A stretch of DNA of 36,609 nucleotides from Myxococcota bacterium (lineage in GTDB: Bacteria; Myxococcota_A; Bradymonadia; UBA7976; UBA1532), in NCBI GenBank assembly GCA_963169045.1, contig CAUJDF010000010.1, positions 1 to 36,609 of the forward strand. The letters are read 5' to 3'. The position numbers were made by a program, and so were the translations under genes. Shown in pieces: positions 1 to 6,907 of this stretch (its first letter is position 1; each line of letters opens with the position of its first letter). The notes below the pieces were generated by a model. It was not told where the DNA came from and searched no databases. It saw nothing but the letters and a program-made list of their open reading frames with translations.

Positions 1-6
1 CGGGAA

Positions 7-30
7 ATCGGGACCCCGATCGGGACCCCG
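7..30. repeat. 12-bp perfect tandem duplication
   Basis: The unit atcgggaccccg occurs twice back to back at 7-18 and 19-30, downstream of the tRNA terminator. It has no recognised function and may be the edge of something outside the window. Confidence 0.6.
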
Positions 31-66
31 ACTGAACCACGGCTCGACGGTCGAGAGGCAGAAATG

Positions 67-96
67 AAAAAGGCCCTGGAAAACCAGGGCCTTTTC
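67..96 (-). terminator. Rho-independent terminator of the tRNA-Gly gene
   Basis: A perfect 12-bp stem pairs 68-79 with 84-95 around a 4-nt loop. Its GC core is ggccctgg/ccagggcc and it ends in a run of five T on the minus strand. It lies just downstream of the tRNA. The flanking A and T runs are symmetric, so it could also stop transcription arriving from the left. Confidence 0.85.
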
Positions 97-99
97 GGG

Positions 100-172
100 A
101 GCGGGACACGGGATTCGAACCCGCGACTTTCAGCTTGGGAAGCTGACACTCTACCAACTGAGTTAGTCCCGC
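100..172 (-). tRNA. tRNA-Gly (anticodon CCC)
   Basis: The minus strand folds as a complete cloverleaf. The acceptor GCGGGAC pairs with GTCCCGC, the D stem is ACTC/GAGT, the anticodon stem TCAGC/GCTGA carries the loop TTCCCAA (anticodon CCC), and the T arm has the standard TTCGAAT loop. The discriminator base is T, as expected for bacterial tRNA-Gly. The 3' CCA is not encoded and must be added after transcription. The gene has its own promoter and terminator and lies 37 bp past the stop of the TPR gene. Confidence 0.95.
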
Positions 173-185
173 AGGGGCGCCGCCG

Positions 186-213
186 ATTCTACGGGGCCCC
201 GGAGGCTTGTCAA
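186..213 (-). promoter_or_regulatory. Promoter of tRNA-Gly
   Basis: On the minus strand a perfect -35 TTGACA (208-213) is followed after 16 bp by TAGAAT (186-191), one base off the -10 consensus. The expected start lies about 7 nt before the mature tRNA 5' end at 172. The TGA stop codon of the upstream TPR gene (210-212) sits inside this -35 box, so stop codon and promoter share bases. Confidence 0.8.
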
Positions 214-3200
214 GAGGCCGATGCGCCGAGTCGGCGGAGGCGGTCGCGAGTGTCGAGGAAGTCGGGGCCGCCGGCCTCCGCAATCTGACGGAGGTGCTGG
301 GAGGCGCTCGAACGGTCGCCGACAGCCTCGAAGGCGGTGGCGAGGTCGTAGTGCAGCCCCATGCGGGCGTCGCGGCCGACGTTGGGCAGCTCGAGCGCTT
401 CGCGCAGCCGGTCCACCGCGCGCGGGGCGTTGCCGAGCGCGAGGTCGCACAGGGCCATGACGCGAAGCGCCTCGGGACGACTCTCGGCGTTGCGGGCGGC
501 CTTCTCGAGCTGCTCGATCGCCTTGTCGTAGCGGCCCATCTCTTTGAAGGCCAGGCCGAGATCGAAGTGGGCGTGGACGTCCTCGTCCGTGAGGTCGGTG
601 ATCGTGGCGCCCTGGACCGAGGCCGGGTCGAAGTCGTCGTTGTCCGGCATCGCCGAGCGCATGAGGGCATCGAGACGGGCGCGGCGCGCATCGAGCTCGG
701 GGTGGCCCGGATACTCCAGCTCGAGCTCCTCGAGGAGCTCGCCGGCGTCGCTGACGAGGTTCGAGTCGAGGAGGAAGTCGAGCTCCGCCAGCTCGCCGCT
801 GACGTCGGCGGGCTCGGGCACGGCGACGCGCGGCGGCAGGAGCATCGCCGACGGCGCCTTCGCGGCCTCGTCACCGAGGTCCAGGTCGAAGGAAATTTCG
901 GCCGTGCCGTCGCGCGCGGCGTCCTCGCCGAGCGCATCGAGCGCGCTCGACGCCTCGGCCTCGACGTCGAAGCGCGACATGAGCTCCGGCGAGTCGTCGT
1001 TCTCGTCGAGGACCTCGATCTCCTCGTCGTCGATGAGCTCGATCTCATCGAACTCGCCGTCGTCGAGCTCCGAGGCGTCCGGTGCGCCGAGGCCCAGGTC
1101 GACGCCCGGAAGCGAGGCGAGCTCGGCTTCGAGCTCGATCTCCTGCGACGGCTCGGCTTCGAGGCCTTCACCCTCGTCCGAGCCCATGAAAAAGTCGTCG
1201 AGGTCGCTGGCGGGCGGCGGCGGGCGCCGGAAGGCGGCGAGCGCGGCGTCTGCGTCGGCCATGATCGTGGCGTCGCCGTCGTCGTCGCCCCCGTCGGCGG
1301 CGATGCCGATGTCGGCCTCGATCCCCGCCGGTGCGCCGAGGGCGTCGGCGAGCGGATCGTTCAGGTCGCCGAAGTCGAGGTTTACGTCGGCGCCACGGGC
1401 GCGCCCTTCGGCGGCGGGCGCGCGTACGAGGCCCGCGAACGGATCGGCGGCGTCGTCGAAGTCGGCGGGCTCGTCGTCGAGCGGCTCTTCCTCGGCTGCG
1501 GCGGGCCGCGCGACCTCTGGCGCGAGCAGGTCCGCGAACGCGTCGAGGTCGTCGTCCTCGGGTGCGTCGTCTGCGATGGGATCGGCGCCGTCCGCCTCGG
1601 CGGCGGCCGGAACGGCGGGCGCGGGGCTCGCGTGCGCCTCCGCGAGCAGGTCGTCGAACGCGTCGGGGACGGCGACGGCCGGCGCGTCGGCGGCCAGGAG
1701 GTCGTCGAACGGGTCGGGCTCGGCGGCCTCGGGTGCGTCGGCGGCCAGGAGGTCGTCGAACGGATCGGGCTCGGCGGCCTCGGGTGCGTCGGCGGCCAGG
1801 AGGTCGTCGAACGGATCGGGCTCGGCGGACTCCGGCGCGTCGGCGGCCAGGAGGTCGTCGAACGGGTCAGGCTCGGCGGACTCCGGCGCGTCGGCGGCCA
1901 GGAGGTCGTCGAAACCTTCGATCTCGGGCTCGGCGGACCCGGCGTCATCGAGCGCCGCGCTCGCGATGCCCGCGTCCGGCGCGTCGCCCCGCGCCGGGGC
2001 CTCGACGGCGTCGGCGCCGAAGAGGTCGTCGAGCTCGTCGAGCGGCGCTGCATCGGCCGGCGCGGCGAGGGGGGCGATGCTTGGGGGGCCGCTGCCGCCG
2101 AGCAGGTCGGCGAAGTCGTCGTCGGCCCCTTCGATGCTGGCCAGCGCGGCGTCGTCGACGAGGTCGTCGGCAACGGCCAGCGGCACGTCGGCCGACTCTT
2201 CGGGGGCGCCGTCGTCGAAGAGCCCGGCGAAGTCGTCGTTCGAATCGAGGCGAGCGATCGCGGTGTCCGTGCCGGGTCCGCTGCGGCCGAAGGGTCGGCG
2301 CGCCGGCTCGCCGAGGAGGTCGCCGAAATCGTCCGCCTCGGCATCGGGCTCGCCGGCAAGGAGATCCCCGAAGGCGTCGTCGTCTGCGGAGGGCGCCTCC
2401 GGGGACGGGCTGGCGATCTGCCCGGCGTCGCCGATGCGCATCGCGCCCATCTCGCCGAGGAGGTCGTCGAACTCGCCGCCGGCGATCTCGACCGACTCGG
2501 CCGCCTGGATCGGCCCGCCGAGCAGGTCGCCGAAGTCGTCACCGCCGGTCACGCCCGTGGCGCCAGCCTCGCCGAGCAGATCGTCGAAGCCGTCTCCGGC
2601 GATCTCGACCGAGGACGCAGCCTCGATGGGACCGTTCAGCAGGTCGCCCAGGCCGTCGTCCTCTCGCAGCGCCGCGGCGCTCGAGGGCCCGTCGGCGAGC
2701 AGGTCGTCGAAGCCGTCGAGCTCGGCCTGGCGCTCGTCTGAGCCACCGAGGAGGTCAGCGAAGTCGTCGGCCTCCCGCGTGGTTCGACGCGGGGGGGGAG
2801 GGGGCGCGTCCGCGCCGAGCAGATCGGCGAAGTCGTCGCCGTCGGCGCCGAGCAGGTCGTCGAACTCGCTGTCGGAGGGCACGCCTTCGTCGCCGCCGAG
2901 CAGGTCGCTGAAGTCGTCCTCGGCGGCTGCGCGCGGCGACGCCGCGCGCGCGGGCTTGGGCGGCGCCACCTCGTCGTCGAGGTCGATCGCGTCGAGGTCG
3001 AAGTCGGCGTCGAAGTCGCCGCCGTCGTCCATGGGCGCGGGCTCGATGGGCGCCGGGGCGATCGAGCGCGGCGGCAGCGGCGGCTGCGTGAGGTTCGCCG
3101 CCATGCCCCGGCTCAGCCGCTCCATGAGGCGCGTGGCCTCGGGGTGGTCGGGCTGCATCTGCAGCGCTTCGCCGAGCCAGGCCATGGCCTGGTCCGGCTC

Positions 3201-4430
3201 GCTGTCGCCCGTGGCGCGCGCCAGGCGCACGAGGGCGGTCAGCGCGTCGCCCGGCCGGCCGATCGCCAGCGCGATCTCCTTCAGCTTGAGCAGCGCGCCG
3301 GTGTGCTCCGGCTGGATCTGGAAGACCTCGTTGATGCGCCCCAGCGCGTGGTCGCCGAGGCCGTATTTCATGTACAGGTCGGCGTCGTCGATGCACTGCT
3401 GGATCTGCTGCGCCGGCGTCAGCGCCTCTTCGACGGGCGACACGACGGCGCCCAGGCGCGTCATGCCCTGCGTGCTCGTGATTGCCGACGTCGGATCGCC
3501 GCCGCGCGTCGCTTCGATGCCCGATGGCTGCCGGTGCTGCGTGCCGAGGATCTGGATCGCCTCGTTGTCGTAGGGATCGAGCGCGATGATGCGCCGGTAC
3601 GCCTCGAGTCGGCCGTTCTCGTCGCCGACCTCACCGTAGAGGCGCGCCAGCTCGCGGTAGACCGAGACCGCTTTGACGTGCTGGCCGAGCTCGGTGAAGG
3701 CGCGCGCCAGCAGCGAGAGCGTGTCGAGGTTCGTCGGGTCGGCCTTGAACAGCGTCTGCAGGCGGGCGAGCGCGCGCTTGGCGTCGCCGCGGCGCAGGTG
3801 CACGTCGGCCAGCGTGCGGATGGTGTCGAGGTCGCTCGGCGCGAGGAAGAGGAGGCGCTCGGCGACCTGCACGAACTCGTCGGCGCGGTTCGTCTGATAG
3901 AGCAGGTTGAGGACGAAGCGGTACTCGTCGGCAGCCGCATCGTTCTCGGCCTGGCGGATGTGGGCCTCGGCCAGGCGGATGCGGCCGGAGAGGTCATCCG
4001 GCGCGAGCTCGACGATGCGGCGCAGGAGCTCGAGGCTGTCCTTGTGGCGGCCGTCACGCTCGTAGGCGCCGACGACGATCTGGTACTGCCCGATGGCGTC
4101 CGGGGCCAGGCCGAGCTGCACGTACAGCTCCGCCAGCTTCAGGTGGGCCTCGATGTAGGTCGGATCGATGTTGAGGACTTGCTTGTAGACCGCGACGGCC
4201 TTCAGGAAGAAACCCTTGTCGCTGTAGTGCGTCGCGACGCGGGTGTAGGTGCCGACCGCATCCCGGATCGACCCCTTCTTGTAGTAGAGGTCGCCGATCT
4301 TGAGCCAGATCCGGATGTCTTCCGGATCCTCCTCGACGATCGAGCGGTACTCCTTGATGGCGCGGTCGAGCTGACCCTTCTGCGCGAACCGCTGGGCCGA
4401 AGCGATGACCTTGTTCTTATTGATGGCCAC
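210..4430 (-). CDS. Giant TPR protein with acidic FDDLL-repeat linker (SgmX-like architecture)
   Basis: 1406 residues, GTG start at 4430 with AGGAG 7 nt upstream. Residues 1 to about 440 are consecutive tetratricopeptide repeats. Residues about 465-1270 are an extremely acidic, Ala/Asp-rich, probably disordered linker with more than twenty copies of an F-D/A/G-D-LL-G/A motif, five of them in a 17-residue tandem array (DPFDDLLAADAPE plus a short spacer). A final TPR block fills about 1277-1400. There is no signal peptide, so it is cytoplasmic. N- and C-terminal TPR blocks joined by a long linker, together with the closeness to pilMNOPQ, recall M. xanthus SgmX, which couples MglA-GTP to pilus extension through its C-terminal TPRs. 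That homology is inference. It has its own promoter. Another possibility is a general TPR scaffold unrelated to pili. Confidence 0.9.
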   Translation of the reverse strand: MAINKNKVIASAQRFAQKGQLDRAIKEYRSIVEEDPEDIRIWLKIGDLYYKKGSIRDAVGTYTRVATHYSDKGFFLKAVAVYKQVLNIDPTYIEAHLKLAELYVQLGLAPDAIGQYQIVVGAYERDGRHKDSLELLRRIVELAPDDLSGRIRLAEAHIRQAENDAAADEYRFVLNLLYQTNRADEFVQVAERLLFLAPSDLDTIRTLADVHLRRGDAKRALARLQTLFKADPTNLDTLSLLARAFTELGQHVKAVSVYRELARLYGEVGDENGRLEAYRRIIALDPYDNEAIQILGTQHRQPSGIEATRGGDPTSAITSTQGMTRLGAVVSPVEEALTPAQQIQQCIDDADLYMKYGLGDHALGRINEVFQIQPEHTGALLKLKEIALAIGRPGDALTALVRLARATGDSEPDQAMAWLGEALQMQPDHPEATRLMERLSRGMAANLTQPPLPPRSIAPAPIEPAPMDDGGDFDADFDLDAIDLDDEVAPPKPARAASPRAAAEDDFSDLLGGDEGVPSDSEFDDLLGADGDDFADLLGADAPPPPPRRTTREADDFADLLGGSDERQAELDGFDDLLADGPSSAAALREDDGLGDLLNGPIEAASSVEIAGDGFDDLLGEAGATGVTGGDDFGDLLGGPIQAAESVEIAGGEFDDLLGEMGAMRIGDAGQIASPSPEAPSADDDAFGDLLAGEPDAEADDFGDLLGEPARRPFGRSGPGTDTAIARLDSNDDFAGLFDDGAPEESADVPLAVADDLVDDAALASIEGADDDFADLLGGSGPPSIAPLAAPADAAPLDELDDLFGADAVEAPARGDAPDAGIASAALDDAGSAEPEIEGFDDLLAADAPESAEPDPFDDLLAADAPESAEPDPFDDLLAADAPEAAEPDPFDDLLAADAPEAAEPDPFDDLLAADAPAVAVPDAFDDLLAEAHASPAPAVPAAAEADGADPIADDAPEDDDLDAFADLLAPEVARPAAAEEEPLDDEPADFDDAADPFAGLVRAPAAEGRARGADVNLDFGDLNDPLADALGAPAGIEADIGIAADGGDDDGDATIMADADAALAAFRRPPPPASDLDDFFMGSDEGEGLEAEPSQEIELEAELASLPGVDLGLGAPDASELDDGEFDEIELIDDEEIEVLDENDDSPELMSRFDVEAEASSALDALGEDAARDGTAEISFDLDLGDEAAKAPSAMLLPPRVAVPEPADVSGELAELDFLLDSNLVSDAGELLEELELEYPGHPELDARRARLDALMRSAMPDNDDFDPASVQGATITDLTDEDVHAHFDLGLAFKEMGRYDKAIEQLEKAARNAESRPEALRVMALCDLALGNAPRAVDRLREALELPNVGRDARMGLHYDLATAFEAVGDRSSASQHLRQIAEAGGPDFLDTRDRLRRLGASAS
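1684..1913. repeat. 51-bp tandem repeat inside the TPR gene
   Basis: A 26-bp core starting gcgtcggcggccaggagg recurs at 1684, 1735, 1786, 1837 and 1888, an exact 51-bp period. Intervening bases differ at only a few sites (for example Ser versus Ala codons). It encodes 17-residue units containing FDDLLAADAPE. Such near-identity suggests recent duplication or homogenisation, and copy number may vary between strains. Confidence 0.9.
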
Positions 4431-4510
4431 CTGCGGGCTCCTCGTCGGCCGCCACCAGCCGCCGGGCAGAACGCCCGTAGACAGGCGAGATCAGTGGATT
4501 CTGGGGGAGA

Positions 4511-4538
4511 ATGCTAGACGTGCCCCCCCAGAGCGTCA
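4511..4538 (-). promoter_or_regulatory. Predicted promoter of the TPR gene
   Basis: On the minus strand TTGACG (4533-4538) and TAGCAT (4511-4516) are separated by 16 bp, about 80 bp ahead of the GTG start and just beyond the efp stop. This would let the TPR gene be expressed apart from aroQ-efp. The assignment rests on hexamer match and position only. Confidence 0.6.
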
Positions 4539-4570
4539 ACTTCGGGGCGGGCGCCCGTCCGCGTCCCTCG

Positions 4571-5134
4571 TCACTTCCCGACGCGGGAGATGTACTCGCT
4601 CGTCCGGGTGTCGACGCGGATGATCTCGCCCTCCTCGACGAAGAGCGGCACCTGGACGATCGCGCCGGTCTCGAGCGTGGCGGGCTTCGTCGCGCCGGTG
4701 GCGGTGTCGCCGCGCACGCCGGGCTCGCAGTAGGTGATCTTCAGATCGACGTGGTTGGGGACGTCGACGCCGATGGGGCGCTCGTTCCAGAGCAGCACCT
4801 GGACGTTGGTGTTCTCCTTCAGCCACTGCGCCGCGTCGCCGAGGTCCTCCATCGTGATGGCCATCTGCTCGTAGGAGCGGGTGTCCATGAAGTGCCAGGC
4901 CTCGCCGTCGCTGTAGAGGGCCTGCATTTCGACTTCCTCGGTGTCGGGCTTGCCGACCTTGTCACCCGAGCGGAAGTTGATGTCGAGGTTGCGGCCGTCG
5001 ACGAGGTTCTTCATGCGAACCTTGACGAAGGCCACCCCCTTGCCGGGCTTGACGTGCTGGGCCTCGACGATCTGCCAGAGGCCGCCCTCGTATTCGATCT
5101 TCAGGCCTTTTCGGAAGTCGCTGGTCTGGTACAT
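4571..5134 (-). CDS. efp: Elongation factor P
   Basis: 187 residues, the normal EF-P length, ATG start with AGGAG 6 nt upstream. EF-P binds ribosomes stalled at consecutive prolines, between the P and E sites, and promotes peptide bond formation. The N-terminal KOW-like domain has the loop KPGKG, whose lysine (K32 here) corresponds to the modified K34 of E. coli. Two OB domains follow, and the C-terminal EGEIIRVDTRTSEYISRVGK matches the family signature. The start overlaps the aroQ 3' end by 34 bp, so the two are probably co-transcribed. Nearby products have proline runs (PilQ, the TPR protein, CtpA) that may need EF-P. Confidence 0.97.
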   Translation of the reverse strand: MYQTSDFRKGLKIEYEGGLWQIVEAQHVKPGKGVAFVKVRMKNLVDGRNLDINFRSGDKVGKPDTEEVEMQALYSDGEAWHFMDTRSYEQMAITMEDLGDAAQWLKENTNVQVLLWNERPIGVDVPNHVDLKITYCEPGVRGDTATGATKPATLETGAIVQVPLFVEEGEIIRVDTRTSEYISRVGK

Positions 5135-5577
5135 GGGGCTCTCCTCGCGCTCAGATGTTGGGTGAGCGCGTCTAGCGCGAGGCGGTAGCCGTACGCTCCG
5201 AAGCCGCCGATGGTGCCGACCGCGATGTCGGACACCAGCGAGCGCCGCCGGAACGGTTCCCGGGCCGCCAGGTTCGTGAGATGGACCTCCACCATCGGCA
5301 GCCGCGCCGCGAGGAGGGCGTCGCGGAGGGCGACGCTGGTGTGGGTGTAGCCGCCGGCGTTGAGCACGATGCCATCGGCGTCATGGCGGGCCGCCTGGAT
5401 GAGCTCGACGAGCTCACCTTCGTGGTTGCTCTGGCGACAGGTGACCCGTACGCCGATCGACTCCCCCTGGGCGACGAGGTCGTGTTCGATCTCCGCGAGG
5501 GTCGTCGCGCCATAGCGATCGGGCTCACGCTCGCCGAGCAGGTTCAGGTTGGGGCCGTTGAGGACGAGGACGTGCAT
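5101..5577 (-). CDS. aroQ: 3-dehydroquinate dehydratase, type II
   Basis: 158 residues, typical for the small dodecameric type II enzyme that converts 3-dehydroquinate to 3-dehydroshikimate in the shikimate pathway. The start HVLVLNGPNLNLLGEREP is the family signature: Arg17 and Tyr22 correspond to the catalytic lid residues. The block CRQSNHEGELVE carries the catalytic Glu region and NAGGYTHTS the catalytic His. A longer open frame extends upstream to 5706, but those 43 residues look non-native and the family always begins at the MHVLVLNGPN block, so ATG 5577 is chosen. The last 11 codons overlap the start of efp. The C-terminal tail is Arg/Thr-rich and not conserved. Confidence 0.95.
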   Translation of the reverse strand: MHVLVLNGPNLNLLGEREPDRYGATTLAEIEHDLVAQGESIGVRVTCRQSNHEGELVELIQAARHDADGIVLNAGGYTHTSVALRDALLAARLPMVEVHLTNLAAREPFRRRSLVSDIAVGTIGGFGAYGYRLALDALTQHLSARRAPCTRPATSEKA

Positions 5578-5609
5578 GGGGCGAGCGGGCGCGCCAGCGC
5601 CGGGCAGCA

Positions 5610-5966
5610 TCAGAGTTCGCGCGCGAGGTCGGGCGCAGTCACCCGCAGCTGGAAGCGGCCCTGCCCGGGCGGCGTGCCCGGCGTCACGCTCAGCGCGACG
5701 AACCACTTCGGAGAGAGCATGCGGATCAGCGTCACGCGGTCGGGGCCCTCGACCGTGAACTCACGGATCTGGCCGACCTCCATCGCGTCGCCGACGTTGA
5801 GGAGCTGGCGACACACCGATGCATACTCGACGGTCGCGTTCTCGGCCGCGATGGGCTCGCCGATGCCGTCGACGGCCTCGAGCGCGAGCCCGTCGACGCT
5901 GACCACCGCCGCGCCGAGCGCGCCGGGTACCTTGCTCACGAGCTGACCGAGCGATGCGGTGAACAC
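5610..5966 (-). CDS. Roadblock/LC7 domain protein (MglB-like family)
   Basis: 118 residues, GTG start with GAGGAG only 3 nt upstream. The protein is one small alpha/beta domain: an N-terminal helix (VSKVPGALGAAVVSVDGLALEAV), a central helix (ENATVEYASVCRQLLNV), then strands ending RVTLIRMLSPKWFVALSV. This pattern (VxGaxaavvvdxdGlxl, helix, then a hairpin with exposed aromatics) is typical of roadblock/LC7 proteins. They often dimerise and regulate small Ras-like GTPases; MglB, the GAP for MglA in M. xanthus, is one. No GTPase gene is present in this window. It has its own promoter and lies 32 bp before aroQ. The family call is by pattern; a specific MglB role is inference. Confidence 0.75.
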   Translation of the reverse strand: MFTASLGQLVSKVPGALGAAVVSVDGLALEAVDGIGEPIAAENATVEYASVCRQLLNVGDAMEVGQIREFTVEGPDRVTLIRMLSPKWFVALSVTPGTPPGQGRFQLRVTAPDLAREL

Positions 5967-6010
5967 GGGCTCCTCGCGTGGCTCGCTTCACGAGCGAACC
6001 GAACCGCAGG

Positions 6011-6040
6011 GTTCTACCCCCCGCCCCCGACGATTGTCAA
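6011..6040 (-). promoter_or_regulatory. Predicted promoter of the roadblock gene (and aroQ-efp)
   Basis: A perfect TTGACA (6035-6040, minus strand) is followed after 18 bp of G-rich spacer by TAGAAC (6011-6016). The spacer is on the long side. It lies about 45 bp before the GTG start at 5966, in a 123-bp gap that separates this gene from the pil operon. Confidence 0.65.
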
Positions 6041-6089
6041 CGACGCGCAACGATTGCAGCCTGAGCGGAGTGGGGCGGGCGGGGGTCGG

Positions 6090-6887
6090 TCAGAACGGCG
6101 GCTGGCAGAGCTGGCGGGCGAAGTCGTCGACGGCCAGCAACGTGCACAGGCGGCAGTCGACGGCGGCGTCCTGGCCAGGGCTGCAGAGGTCTGCGGGCGT
6201 CTCGATTTCTTCGCCGTCGATGCGCAGGCAGTTCGGCTGAAGGCCGGCCTCGACGCTCACCGCGTCCGGCGGCACGGAGACGAGGCAGCCGTTGCACACG
6301 GTCAGCGGGAACGTGAACTCGTTGCTGCCGACGGACTTGCCGTCGAGCGTCTCGCCCTCGACGGTCACGTTCACCAGCAGGCTGACCGCCGTGCGCGCGG
6401 GGCGAACCTCGCCGTCGGCGCCGCGGATGATGAACTCCGGCGACGTGCGCAGGTCCTGCACCATCGCCGGCGTGAGGATCTCCACGCCGAACGCCGACAG
6501 CCCGTTGGGCTCCACCGGCGAGCTCAACGGGACCCGCAGCTGGTCGGGGAAGCTCACCGAGATCTGGTCGAGCGCGCGGTATTCGACGGTGGCTCGCGTC
6601 AGGCGGACCGTGGTCGTGTCGAGCCGGGCATCGCCGGGCGCGAAGCCCTTGATGTCGTTGATGCCGCGCATGTTGTTCTGCACGAGGAGGTTCAGCGTGT
6701 AGTCGGTGCCCATCGCCATGTCGATGACACCCCGGGACAGGCTGAACTCCCGGCCGGTGCTGATCTGGCACGATTCGGAGAGTGGCTGCGCCTGCAGGAT
6801 GACCAGCTTGCCGTCCTCGTCGCCGACGACGCACCCCGACAGCACCGTCACCGCCAGACAGAGCGCCCACCCCTTCTGCGTCCACAT
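6090..6887 (-). CDS. Cys-rich lipoprotein of unknown function downstream of pilQ
   Basis: 265 residues. The ATG at 6887 follows the pilQ stop by 20 bp and has GGAGG upstream. The N terminus is a lipoprotein signal (hydrophobic stretch, lipobox LSGC, Cys19). The mature part has eight further cysteines, including CNGC and a C-terminal cluster around residues 235-262, suggesting disulfide bonds. The middle is beta-rich with no family I recognise. A longer frame open to 8405 is only a shadow of pilQ. As the last gene of the pil operon, on the outer-membrane side of the secretin, it could be a PilQ accessory or pilotin-like factor, but nothing in the sequence proves that. Confidence 0.85.
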   Translation of the reverse strand: MWTQKGWALCLAVTVLSGCVVGDEDGKLVILQAQPLSESCQISTGREFSLSRGVIDMAMGTDYTLNLLVQNNMRGINDIKGFAPGDARLDTTTVRLTRATVEYRALDQISVSFPDQLRVPLSSPVEPNGLSAFGVEILTPAMVQDLRTSPEFIIRGADGEVRPARTAVSLLVNVTVEGETLDGKSVGSNEFTFPLTVCNGCLVSVPPDAVSVEAGLQPNCLRIDGEEIETPADLCSPGQDAAVDCRLCTLLAVDDFARQLCQPPF

Positions 6888-6907
6888 CACCTGTTCGCCT
6901 CCTCGAA

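Noticed and set aside
1684-1913. CRISPR-like array
   Set aside because: Repeats are in frame, spacers are themselves repeated, and the unit encodes a protein motif; no cas genes are present.
207-3573. Long plus-strand frames (844 and 1009 residues) over the TPR gene
   Set aside because: They are Ser- or Arg/Val-rich antisense translations of the repeats; the minus frame has clear TPRs.
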